Assembly (NCBI RefSeq): GCF_901709675.1
Contig: NC_051102.1
Coordinates: 3,900,912-3,964,911, forward strand
Reading direction: 5' to 3'
Source of the DNA: Syngnathus acus
Lineage: Eukaryota > Chordata > Actinopteri > Syngnathiformes > Syngnathidae
Length of the DNA: 64,000 bases
This document shows positions 24,432-36,470 of the stretch, in pieces (position 1 is the first letter of the stretch; the number at the start of each line of letters is the position of its first letter). The translations under genes and the position numbers were made by a program. Under the pieces are notes generated by a model. That model was not told the origin of the DNA, did not search any database, and worked only from the letters and a program-made list of their open reading frames with translations.

Positions 24432-25882
24432 ATGAAAGGTGGGGCCTCCTTCCTCTCGCCTCCCCCCTCTCCATCAGTGGCCCCTCTCCCACTCCCCTCC
24501 TCCTCTGCACTGGCAGTCTGTCCCGAACTTGACCTGTCTGTCATGACCAGCCCGACTCACATGCACCTGAAGCGACAGAAGAACAAACAGAGAAAGCAAA
24601 ACACAAAGGTGAGTTGTAATAGCCACTAACAGATTTAATGCATGTGACTGATTCACATTGATTAAAAAAAGTCTGTGACGTATGTTTGCAACTAATGACA
24701 TAACCGTTGCCCTTAACAGGCGTGTTTGAAAGAGCCAGTGGTCGTGAAGGTAATATCAGAGCCACAGATCCAACCCATCAGTGATGCACCGCCTCGACAG
24801 CCAACCAACAATAGTGATAATCTCCACGGAAAACAAAATCTAAGGAGTGAGTCACTTTCGTGTTTTAGTTATGTGCTATATTCAATCATACTCATTCTTC
24901 TGTGGCAAACCCAACTGACTCCATGACCCAGAATGCACCTGGACGCTGACAGTTTGGTCATACTCACACTAGGCCAATGCAAGTCACCCCTGTCAACATG
25001 GCTGCCACACTGATGCGTATTTTAGGTTGTTCCGGTCTGCTCTAAAAACTGTTCATGCAAAAATCAAATGACCCGAAAGGTGTAAAAGGTTTTAAGAACC
25101 ACTGGCCAAGTGTGAGTATTCATGCGTAAATATGGGAAGGGACAACACTTTTCTGAAATTTCTAGTTAAGACCACTTGTCCTCTGATAGCTGGAACGCTG
25201 AACCAGAAGACAGAGCTGACCGCTGCAATATCCTATGACCATCCCGACATTCCTGAGGAGGTGGAGCTCAACACCACCTTGGCTCTAAAGGCAAAGCTCT
25301 TGGAGTTGCAGGTATTCTAATTCCTGTGAGCAATATGGGGGGGGGGGGTTATCAAAGTAGCATTTATTGATCATTTTTCATTTGTTCCCAGGGAGCAGAG
25401 TTTAACACCCGGAAAGCTGTTCAGGAGACATTACAGGAGGTGGAGCAAACAAAAAAACAGATCAACACCAGAGCGACACAAGGTAACCTGTTTTAAGTCC
25501 CTGCAAAGTGAGTGTGACACAACGCGAAGAAGTCACTTTTTTCATGCATGTACTCCCCCCCCACCTCCACCCCACAGGAACCAACTTCTCTCGGTCTCAG
25601 ACCCTTTTCACCTCATTGGTCAGCGTGGATGTGCCTGAGAGTCAGCTGATAAGCCAAGCCGTTAAGGACAGGCTGGTTTTGGCTCCAACACCCCGAAGTC
25701 TTGACACCAAAGTAACAGAAAGCCCCTCACCCCTCATCTTTTTGACACCTGACTTGTTCAGACAGAGGCCCGTCCCCGTGGAGGAGGAGCCAGTCATTAC
25801 AAACCAAATCCCAGCACCTTTTCCCGCCTCCTCGACGTTTGACCTTTTTAGACGAAGGAGTCGCTGGGAAGCCGCCCCCTAG
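24432..25882 (+). CDS. ppp1r35: Protein phosphatase 1 regulatory subunit 35
   Basis: Five coding exons fit: 24432-24608, 24720-24846, 25190-25311, 25392-25482 and 25578-25882, giving 273 aa (the human protein is about 253). All junctions are GT-AG and phases agree. Family knowledge: PPP1R35 binds protein phosphatase 1 and works at the proximal centriole lumen, where it is needed for centriole elongation and centrosome conversion. Visible evidence: residues 1-59 are Pro/Ser-rich then basic (KRQKNKQRKQ). Residues about 125-215 match the conserved C-terminal domain, with 'LNTTLALKAKLLELQ' and 'NFSRSQTLFTSLVSVDVPE' against human 'NVPRSKRLFRDLVSLQVPE'. The extreme C-terminus 'RRRSRWEA' parallels human 'LRRWEA'. 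Oddities: a canonical RVxF PP1-docking motif is not obvious. An alternative acceptor at 25165/25166 would add eight residues to exon 3. A transposon end starts two bases after the stop. It is convergent with the KLF gene. Confidence 0.88.
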
Positions 25883-25884
25883 TA

Positions 25885-26480
25885 CAGTAATCCCTTTGCT
25901 ACTTCGCGCCTCACCTATCGCGGCCTTGCTCTATCGCGGATTTTTTTCTAAACAAATATTGCGGATTGATTTGATGCATCGCGGATTTTTTATTTTTTTT
26001 TTATGTCTCACTCATACATTCAAATCGTTATATGCAGGAATGAAGCACACAAGACAGGCAACAAGACAGGCAAGTGCACCCCTCCACCATCAGTGGCATC
26101 GGGCGTCACTTGTCTGACCATATGACACTAATGGCCCCAATGGGAACATGTTGAGCTGTGTCCTTGCAGCTGATTGGCTTAGCAGTTCCAACTACAATTT
26201 AGCTCAGCCTACCGCACTGGTTGTGTCATATCAGACTTGCGCTTCATCATGAAAGTTTTTTTTACTTCGAGACTTTAGTGGAAATGTTCACAAAAGTGTT
26301 TTAATAGTTAGTAAATAAAAATGTCTCTGAAAGTCAGCTTGTCTTTAAAATGTTCACAAAAGTGTTTTCTAAAGTTAGTAAACAAGAATGTTTCTTGACT
26401 TTAAAATGTTTGCAAAAATGTTTAAAAATGCAAAAAAAAAAGTGTTTAATAAACAATAAAGTGTTTAAAACTACAATAAA
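25885..26480 (+). mobile_element. Pogo/Tigger-like element end in the ppp1r35 3' region
   Basis: TA then CAGTAATCCCTTTGCTACTT and several TATCGCGG and ATCGCGGATTTTT strings mark a pogo/Tigger-type terminus. It begins immediately after the ppp1r35 stop codon. The far end is not identifiable, so the right boundary is approximate. The tail (26282-26440) repeats 'atgttcacaaaagtgtttt' in diverged tandem copies about 60-68 bp apart. An AATAAA at 26314-26319 could serve as the ppp1r35 polyadenylation signal. Confidence 0.55.
26314..26319 (+). terminator. Possible ppp1r35 polyadenylation signal
   Basis: A canonical AATAAA about 430 bp after the stop codon, followed by T/G-rich sequence. Further AATAAA strings occur at about 26448-26460 and 26887, so the site actually used cannot be decided from sequence. 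Confidence 0.3.
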
Positions 26481-26484
26481 AGTC

Positions 26485-27400
26485 TTGTGTGGATATATTG
26501 TGACAATATATATATAATATATAACTCTTTTACTTGATGCCCTACCCAATTTTCAAAGACCCTTTATCTGGAATTTAAAGTAAACTGCTCATTATTTAAA
26601 CGTGTTGCTAGCACATCTGTTTGTTACTCGACTTGTCAGTTGTTATTAAAGGTTGTTTCAGACTATTCTTGTGGTCCGGTGTAGTGTGCCACATTTGCGT
26701 TCTACTTAGACAAGGATACCTACAGTAAACTTGAGTATCTAGTATTCTGCCAACATTTCATCACTGCCATTAATTAGTCAATACATTTGAAAACAGGTTT
26801 ACTTTTCACTCCTTACTTTGACAATAGAGGCTTGTTTTTCCATCTCCGCTGATGACATGACATAAAAAGAGTGTGTATCACAGCAAGTCTATGAATAAAA
26901 GTGAAAGTGTTTCTCGTGCTAAATGGGTAAATGCAACTGATAGTAAAAATTCATCTTAATCAATACTTTTGTGCTTCGCTGCATTCTTTTTTTAATAACT
27001 TTTACTTAACAGGAGTTTGAGCTGTAATTTCCAAATCTATTTTCACACCTGTAAATGCACTTCTACAGCCTTTAAAACTGTTGGGTCAATTAAAATTATT
27101 TTGTACAAGACAACCAATAATTTGGGTCAAATTGACCCAAGTTAGCGGGTCTTTTTTTTAATTCAAATTGTGTTGGTTTTGGCTCAGAGGTTTTAAGAGT
27201 GCAGTTTAGTACAAACTGCCAGTGACAACTAACCACTCGTGTTCCTGCCTTTATAGCACTGACCACCAGAGGGCAGTCTTGGAAAAGTAGTGAACGTGGT
27301 AGAATATTGTATGTAGGCTATCAATTTAACAATTATTACGTAAAATAATACCTTGTGGGTATTGCATACAAGGGCAATAGCGCGGAAATTATATTTCTTG
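26485..27400. other. Intergenic between convergent genes
   Basis: AT-rich spacer between the 3' ends of ppp1r35 and the KLF gene. The only notable motif is the CTCF-like site at 27263. Phrases such as 'ttgggtcaattaaaat' and 'gggtcaaattgacccaa' (27126-27142) form a small palindrome. Confidence 0.5.
27263..27276 (+). promoter_or_regulatory. CTCF-like site
   Basis: CCACCAGAGGGCAG matches the core CTCF consensus (CCASYAGRKGGCR) at every position. It sits in the spacer between the tail-to-tail genes ppp1r35 and klf17, where an insulator or loop anchor would be reasonable. Occupancy is inference. Confidence 0.5.
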
Positions 27401-27407
27401 AAGTAGG

Positions 27408-27413
27408 TTTTAT
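27408..27413 (-). terminator. Possible KLF polyadenylation signal
   Basis: AATAAA on the minus strand about 495 nt past the KLF stop codon (27907). The intervening sequence is AU-rich, as expected for a short-lived transcription factor mRNA. It is the nearest canonical signal noticed downstream. Confidence 0.4.
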
Positions 27414-27906
27414 TTTAGAGCCCTGAAGCATACAAAATTCCTTCTTGGCGAGTCAGATAGTTTATCATAGAGCAATTGAATCCATTTCTTCATTTTAAAA
27501 AACTATATATAATTTCATTTAAAAAATAGATGACCTTGCAGTCTTAACTGATTCCACATCACATGCCATCTGAAACCTAAATCACACATTCACAATGGAA
27601 TTAGGCTTGATTTACAATAACTTTCGAAGTAAAAAAAGAAAAAAGTATATAGCAAAATGTAAAACTCGAGCAGTATCAAAGACAGGACTGTAAACATTAA
27701 AACATTTAAAAATGCAAAAAAGTACACAAAGGTGCAGCATTCTGGGTCCTGCCCAATGTGCAGTTGTCTTTTGGAAGTCTTTTTAAGGCACTCACATATT
27801 AACAGTCAATAACTTATTTCCAAGACACGCTGAAGTGGTCATAACTTAACTGAGTATATGCGCAGGTGCGCACAAAGGCTTACAATGGAGAAGAGGCCAT
27901 CAAGGT

Positions 27907-29351
<1,445 letters not shown>

Positions 29352-29361
<10 letters not shown>

Positions 29362-29456
29362 GCAAACCACTCAAATCGGACGAAACAAAAGTAAAATAAC
29401 AAATTAGCAGTGTAAAAACCAACAGAGACTTCCCCGCCCATGGAGCGCTTGTTCAT
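29352..29456 (-). other. Out-of-frame upstream ORF overlapping the KLF start
   Basis: A 34-codon frame begins MNKRSMGGEV and ends at a TGA ten bases inside the main coding sequence. A second in-frame ATG in better context (TCCATGG) follows five codons later. If the TATA box sets the start near 29463, the first ATG lies only a few bases from the cap. The second could capture ribosomes and lower KLF translation. Confidence 0.3.
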
Positions 29457-29483
29457 GGATGCCGCATGAGCGGTGGGAGCGTC

Positions 29484-29493
29484 TTATATATAC
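29484..29493 (-). promoter_or_regulatory. KLF gene TATA box
   Basis: TATATATAAG on the minus strand lies about 125 bp upstream of the ATG and predicts transcription starting near 29460. No competing TATA box lies closer. Confidence 0.6.
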
Positions 29494-29507
29494 CTTGGCT
29501 CATACTG

Positions 29508-29527
29508 GGGGGCGTGGCAACGCCCCC
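29508..29527. promoter_or_regulatory. GGGGGCGT/ACGCCCCC palindrome (KLF/Sp sites)
   Basis: Two inverted GGGGGCGT arms are separated by GGCA, 15 bp upstream of the TATA box. The string GGGGCGTGG (CCACGCCCC in reverse) matches the KLF/Sp binding consensus, and a CCCCACCCC follows. This suggests Sp or KLF input, possibly autoregulation. Confidence 0.5.
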
Positions 29528-29529
29528 AC

Positions 29530-32500
29530 CCCATCCATTCCATCAACAACACGTACTCATCGGTGCTATGCAGGCAGGTAAGTCACCAGACTTTTATTTT
29601 GGTCCTTCCTGGTGGACGTAATATACTGTAATGCAAGAAGCATGGTCCCAGGCGAGCCATATATCCTGCTGATGTTACCCTGCTCGCCTCATTCAAATCA
29701 TCAGAATCTTTATTTTTTTAATTTTTTTTTTTTTTAGCAGGAATAAACTCTTTTTTTTTTCCTGTTGGACACATTAAAACACACACTTAAACTGTCTTTA
29801 TATGTCGTGTTTAAAAATTCAATATCGTTTAAATGCTCAAAATTCAAATGATTCAAATGTTACCATCCCCCTAACCATCATTTATCTCCCCTGGTTTCGA
29901 GCTAATCTTTCGGAACACACTTTCAGGCCGCGTCATTAATTTGTCCTGAATTGATCCGTAAATATGGAATGTGTGAAGGGCCCATCGAAACGAGCCATTA
30001 TTCCGGCTGTCAAACAAAGGACTACATGTTTCTTGAATGATCTTACCCCCGCCTCCAACTGCCCCGTGAGGCCCCGCAGTCGTTGCTATGATAATGTTAT
30101 CATAATGGCCTACAGCTGCTTGACCTGGGGGAGCATACAAAAAAAAGTTTTTAAAAAAAAAAGACTGAAAACTTTGGTGTTGAATTGTTTTTTAAATTTT
30201 ACCATTAAAAAAGATCATCTTTTAAAATGAAACTATTTAGAAGAATACACAAAAAGAACCTCACCATGCATAATTAATCATTTTAAAATAATATATTTTT
30301 TTCATTAAAGAAATTGTCTTTAAATTTCTTTTCTGGTGGTAATTTTTGTACACACAAAAGCTACATTAAAAATCATATGATATCATACATGTCCAATGGT
30401 TGATGGTATAATTTGTGCCCCCTCCAGAGGAAAACATCCTAAATCATGTCTCATCAATGGCAATGGCAAATTTATGTTAGTTAGGAAGAATACAACTGGC
30501 GAAAACAGACAGAAACACTGAGATAAAGAACCACCTCAGGCTCAGGTTTCTCCCTTTGTGACTCTTAAAAGGGTGGAAGCCGTCCAGCTTGAGTGTTTTC
30601 TAAACACAATTACTGAAGATTACAGTCAGACAGAGCCGAGGCATGCCATCTTATAGATACACTAAATTGCCTCAGAGTTTACAACTTTACACAGAATAAA
30701 TAAAGACGGGTTAGGTTAAGAGTTTGTTTTTTTTACTTAACTTTTATGTCCCCCCCCCCTCCAAAAAAAAATGAAGCTAAAATTTAGATAAATGATTCTC
30801 CAGCCATGTTAATTGTAAAACAAACAAAAAAACTTTCATCTTATTGGCTTTCATCTCAGCATTCCTCTTCTGAACCTTTATAGAAGTTTAACTAGTACAA
30901 GAAGCTGCAGTGTGGTTCTTTGTATGTGTGCCAACATGTTCCGGAAATGGAAGACTCAACTGCTATTTTCACATTTGAAAGCAGATTATTTTATTCATAC
31001 ATGTAATTGTTTGTGGACGTGTGTATTGTTGTGCAAACGGAGGCTTTTGTTTGGAATGAGCAGTGAAGTGCACATGTGCTAATAACAATTCCGCTTCAAA
31101 TACCTCAGTTTGATTGGCATGAACGAAACAGCAATAGTTTTTACCTTATGGAACGATGTCAACAAAATTCGCTTCAGTGAAAAGGTCCAATTTCACCCAG
31201 CTAGACTGAAAAATTGAATAAATGGCTTGCAAACGACATTGGCTTTACTTAATTCAAAATGGATATAATTTGTTCACATTTGCTTGATATCAGGATTTGC
31301 AGCACATTTGTAGCATGACACGAACCCGTATGCTAATCAAACCACTTGATATATCAAACAAAAGATTACCGCCCCACCTCAATGTTTAGTTAGCGGTGGC
31401 GTTAAAAGGTTATCTCGTGCCAATAAGCAGACGGCTCAAGGTGGCTAAATGGTTTAAAAGTGTTCAGCACTAATGAAGACATCACCAGTTAGCCTAATGA
31501 GATCAGATGGCCTCATACTAAGGAGCATGTTGCATATTGGTGGAATTAATTAGTCTATGATGAGGATCGTATTTATTGCAGTACACATGCTAATATACTG
31601 ATAACTACTTCATGTTTTGTCAGGGAACACAAAGCTGACTGTCAGCATTTTCCAGGTTCAAGATGATGTCATCAGATAATGTAAGTACATGTGGAAAAAT
31701 TCTACTCTGAACGCTAAAAAACACTTTGTAAATGCTATTAAAACCAATTAGTAATAATTTATGATTAAATGCCCACTTCTAGTTGTACAGTTTTATATGA
31801 GGAGAATTTTCATATTTCTCACCATCGACTCGCTGACATTTGACTATTTCACTATAGTTTTGGTGGACCAGCCAATAATTCTTTTTTTTTTTATTGTATT
31901 TTTCCAAAAGTGTCAGTGCTACTGTTGCAATTAACAGTTAAAATGCCAGTTTTTTTACTTGGAAATTAAAATAGAAAATAATAAACATCTTTGTCCTCCT
32001 CCTTTCAAGGACAGATTTTTTTTTTTTAACCAAATGTATCAAAAATTCTAACTGCCCCACAGATTCCTTACTAAAGTAATTTGAATGAACCCTTTCAATA
32101 ACATGACTGACCTTCCTGTAGAAAATATATTTTTGTGAGCCGCACATTTTAGCTGCCAACTTCCTCTTAGTTTACATCACTGCTGTAAAATAATACAAGA
32201 GATCATCTTGAATCGCTATTGTACCACCATCATAGTCTTCATCCCCAGGCGAACCTAGTTCCTGCTTAGCCGGATGATTTGCGACAGTGTTAACGCTGAT
32301 ATTACAGCAATTGTTACTTTAATCTTAACCTAGTTTGTTACATTACATACTAAAATTACCAGGAGAGGTTTAATATGTTCCTTGGAGTCCTATGTCTGTA
32401 AGTACCTTTCTAAGGATTTTAGGACCTGATCCAGGGGTTGATTAATGCTCAGCTCAAACACAATACAGTATCTGCTCAAAAACAGAAAAAAAACCCCACT

Positions 32501-34015
32501 GCATTGCTTCCTCCTCTTTTTGCCACACAGTAATAGTATCGTATAACTGTGTCGCAAAACTGTATATAATAAAATCCAGCTTCATTCAGGTTCAGGAACA
32601 TATTTTTCCATCTTCATTAGGATCATATAAATCTAAGATGATAAACAACCCATAGTGCTTGAATAGTAAAAAGAACATCTCCGGTCATTTATGTAAAATG
32701 CTATTCAATATTATTCAACCTGATCTTGCACTTTTATCCAAAGCAGAATAGAAACCGGTCTAGTTTTTTTGACTCAGTGTCAGCTTTTCTTTTTTTTTCC
32801 CTCTGAGTGAGCCTCTAGCAGACACCAAGGATGTGACCACTGCCTTTTACCAGCTCATATTGTATACCTCCAGGGCTATTTACCAGTTCCGCCTGTTATA
32901 TGTGTGCTTTCCATTACAGTGTATTCATGTTTATCTCAAGAAAAAGGTGCATCAAAAGTTCATGTAAATGCAAAATGTGGGAAAATTAATTAATTAAGAA
33001 GAAAAACTGGACTATTCAGAATTGCTGCTGTGTAAATACACAAACCTTTTTTCGCCACAAAACCTTTGCACACACTGAGAAATATCCAAATGCACATATC
33101 CACTGATAGTAAATTAATCTTAGATTGGCAGCAAAACACATATCCACGACAAAATATTTTATGTTTGTCGTGGATATTAATCTTGTGAGTACAAATTTCT
33201 AGACAAAAAATAAATAAACAAATGAGAAACTTCGCACAAAAAACTGATGACACTAGAGAAAGACACCACTTTTGGTAATTTTTTTGTGCCATCAATAAAA
33301 CCAAATGGGTTACAGGATGAATAAAATTGGTTCACGATAGGTTTCTCCTTAAAGGGGTAACAGGAGGAAGCATGTGCTAAAACAGGGAAATGGTATTGGG
33401 TTGCTTTGGAGCCATAATGTGTGATGTTTTCAGAAACAATCGCTACTTGTGTGATTATGTGTGTGTGTGCGTGTGTATAGATGTGTGTTTGGGATCACAG
33501 CGTCTCATCTATCTTAGCTAACGTAGCTCGTCTTTCATTGGCTTAGCTGTCTTAGCGCTAACCATCCATGACATTCTAGACACACGCCAAAGGGTCAAAA
33601 TCAGACCCATTGTTGTGCTTTTGTTTGACACACAAGAAAAACCACTAATTGTGGCACAAATGCAGCTAAGCTGTTCAAGTTTAAGAAAGGTTACATGCGT
33701 CCAATGATGAAGTGCTCTCTAAAAATACCACTATTCTTTGCTTCCCTTCACGGGCCACATAGAAGCTATAAGACAGCTGCTCCATGCGGGTGAGCCAAAG
33801 GCCAACAAGTGATATATTGTAGCCCAACTCTTTGCGTATTTTGTGTCACTTGTTGCTCATGATGGAGTTCCATTCCCACAGGGGCCACACATGCACATTT
33901 GAAATCAAACAGATTTCTGCGTGCCTGTCAAACAATCACTACAGCCAGTTTATCTGCATTGCTAAAGAGTGCTTTAAAATTATCCGTGAAAAATAGAAGC
34001 GAGGGTTGATTAAAA
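29530..34015. other. Intergenic upstream of the KLF gene
   Basis: AT-rich sequence with no coding evidence. Segments such as 31380-31640 hold dense homeodomain-type strings (GGAATTAATTAGT, CCTAATGAG) and look less repetitive than their surroundings, so they may be conserved enhancers. That judgement is by eye only. A CA/TG run lies near 33458-33478. Confidence 0.4.
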
Positions 34016-34016
34016 A

Positions 34017-34654
34017 TAGGGTCAGGGTTTCAAACTAGGGTTTCAAACTCGGGTTAAGGTTTTAAACTAGGGTTTCAAACTTGGGATAGGGTTTCAAACT
34101 AGGGTTAGGGTTTCAAGCAAAGGTTTCAAACTAGGGTCAGGGTTTCAAACTTGGGTTTGGGTTTCAAGCTAGGGTTTAAAACTAGGGTCAGCATTTTAAA
34201 CTCGGGTTTCAAACGGGATAGGGTTTCAAACAAGGGTTAGGGTTTCAAGCTAGGGTTTCAAACTAGGGTCAGGGTTTCAAACTTGGGTTAGGGTTTCAAG
34301 CTAGGGTTTAAAACTAGGGTCAGCGTTTCAAACTTGGGTTAGGGTTTCAAACTAGGGTTTCAAACTAGGGTTAAGGTTTCAAACTAGGGTTTCAAACTAG
34401 GGTTAGGGTTTTAAACTAGGGTTAGGGTTTCAAACTAGGGTTAGGGTTTCAAACTAGGGTGTAAAACTAGGGTCAGGGTTTCAAACTAGGGTTAGAGATT
34501 GAATCTAGGGTTAGGATTTCAAACTAGGGTGTATAACTAGGGTCAGGGTTTCAAACTAGGGTTAGGGTGTAAAACTAGGGTGTATAACTAGGGTCAGGGT
34601 TTCAAACTAGGGTTAGGGTGTAAAACTAGGGTCAGGGTTTCAAACTAGGGTTTA
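34017..34654. repeat. Telomere-like minisatellite (AGGGTT/AGGGTTTCAAACT)
   Basis: About 640 bp built from AGGGTTTCAAACT (13 bp) alternating with AGGGTTAGGGTTTCAAACT (19 bp), with variants such as AGGGTCAGGG and AGGGTGTAAAACT. Embedded GGGTTAGGG equals one and a half vertebrate telomere units on the + strand, with G-rich polarity kept throughout. There are no long pure TTAGGG runs, so it is not a simple telomere fusion remnant. Confidence 0.92.
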
Positions 34655-34879
34655 ACAGTCAGAAAAAGAGGTCATTCTAATCTGCATGGTATTAACTGAA
34701 CTGGAATAGTGAGACTGAACAGTAAAACTCTGGACTGGCTCCCAACCTTTGTTTGCCTCGAGCCCTTTTGCTTTATATGATGAGTATGATGACCATGAAA
34801 GCAGAATGTAACTCGAGTAAATGAAAATCATTTCATTTTGTTTCCTTAAATTGAAGTTAATTTGTGGACATTTTCAAGG

Positions 34880-35230
34880 GATTTACACCTATTAGCACGT
34901 TGAAACCCCTCCCAGCCCCAAACAGTTCCCTTCCTTCCAAATACTTGTTAATCTTTATATATTTAACTTAAAAAATGCAAACTGAAGAATACATAGCGAG
35001 CTGTGGGCTAAGCATGCTCTGCTTCCCGGCAACAGACGAGTATGACGTCACGTTGGGTGATAAATACGTTCAACTTTCAAAGTTACGAGCCCCCTCCAGC
35101 ACCCAAACAGGGCCCCGCTTTATGAATACTTGTCAGAATTAATAAATTCAACTTAAGTAACTTAAATAGTGAGCTGCAGGCTGTACGAGAAGCATGTTAC
35201 CCCTCCCGGCAACGTTCAGTTGCTGTAACT
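34880..35230. repeat. Diverged tandem duplication, about 180-bp units
   Basis: Two units share in order 'cctcc' then 'cccaaacag', 'aatacttgt', 'ttcaacttaa' or 'atttaactta', 'gcgagctg' or 'gtgagctg', 'aagcatg' and 'cccggcaac' (first at about 35026, second at about 35206). The first also has a CRE TGACGTCA at about 35044 after the shared block. The similarity is clear but imperfect. Confidence 0.6.
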
Positions 35231-35420
35231 TGGCGGCCATGATGGATGTTTACCTTGCAGCGACTTCATCTTCTATATCATTTTTTTTCCTTCGTCAGTG
35301 CCATTGGCATCATCTTCTTTTCTCTTCCATTACATTGACACTGCCGGTGGAAGTAGTCACGGCAACTTACTTTCGCTGAGCGCTGTTTAAATGGACAGAC
35401 CGGCAAAATTTGTTTGTAAG
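35200..35420 (+). promoter_or_regulatory. Possible promoter and first exon
   Basis: CTTGGCGGCCATGATGG resembles a YY1-type initiator at about 35230. An in-frame run from that ATG continues about 48 codons to TGA. Further on, a second start (ATGGACAGACCGGC at about 35391) runs into a strong donor, TTTGTTT|GTAAGTACG, near 35417. No downstream exon was found. It could be a lncRNA or retroelement promoter. Confidence 0.25.
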
Positions 35421-35429
35421 TACGAATTG

Positions 35430-36176
35430 AGAAATTTGCATTGGGATACTGAGTAACATTCTAGTTTCTGTTTTTGCTCAGATATGGCAGCTAAGTGTTC
35501 TGAAAGATGGAAGACAGACAGGAGTGCAAATAATTACCTTCCCCAGGTATCTGGGCTGATTGTTGGGGCTGAAGCATGAATGAAGAGGTGCTCTCTGTTT
35601 GACTGTGTGTGTTCGTCCCAACACGGCATGTCCTTTTAACCTTGCCACACTGCAGACACACACTTGGAGACGGTTTTATGTCCGCAGACAAGAGGTGGGC
35701 TTTCACCTGAACAGGCCAAGCCAATTACACGCTTTGACCCCCCTCCTTACCCACCCCAAAAGACACAAGAGACAAAAGGGAACCGAGATGGTTAAGTGAC
35801 TGGAACAAGTCTTTCAGACCTTTCATTAGATGGGCCAGCAGAGTGGGAATTTTACAAATTTAGGATTGATTTGGAGAAAAAAATGTTTTACTCTACTTTG
35901 AGGAAATCCCAGTGTGATCTCCCTTTTTTATCTTGCTTACATAGCGTCCATCTTCTCCTGCTTGATGCTCTGACGGTATGTGTCGCCAGCGTGCTTCGTG
36001 CACCCATATCGATATTATATGAGTGTCGTCGATATCCAATTGCTACACTATATTAATGTCAATAAATCAACATACCCACCTCTGCTGTAGGTCAAATCAT
36101 TAGCTAGGTTCATACAGCAGACAAATGCGAACCAGTTCTCATTCTTTGCCCAAATGTGTTCTGCACATGTTTTTAG
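35430..36176. other. Intergenic, nothing recognised
   Basis: Mixed sequence with short antisense open frames only. No family resemblance is seen. Confidence 0.5.
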
Positions 36177-36178
36177 TA

Positions 36179-36468
36179 CCGTATTTTCCGCACAATAAGG
36201 CGCACCGGATTATAAGGCACACCTTCAATGAATGGCCCATTTTAAAACTTTGTCCATATATAAGGCGCACTGGATTATAAGGCGCACCTTCAATGAATGG
36301 CCCATTTTAAAACTTTGTCCATATATAAGATATATACATTTGGCCCGCGGGCCGGACTTTGGACATGCCTGCTGTAGTGGCTCAATATTGATCCATATAT
36401 AAGGCGCACTGTCGGCTTTTGAGAAAATTGGAGGTTTTTAGGTGCGCCTTATAGTGCGGAAAATACGG
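36179..36468. mobile_element. Short TA-flanked DNA element (MITE), copy 3
   Basis: Inverted ends CCGTATTTTCCGCACAATAA and TTATAGTGCGGAAAATACGG are flanked by TA on both sides. The interior duplicates the 'ccttcaatgaatggcccatt' block and contains the string 'ggcccgcgggccggacttt', which resembles the terminus of a separate hAT-like repeat. The same composite occurs in the copy at 53660-53969. Confidence 0.88.
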
Positions 36469-36470
36469 TA

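Noticed and set aside
24474-24765. Minus-strand frames opposite the first ppp1r35 exons
   Set aside because: Antisense shadows; the + strand exons explain this DNA with consistent splice phases.
34017-34654. CRISPR-like array
   Set aside because: Units are contiguous variants of one motif without unique spacers, in a vertebrate genome.
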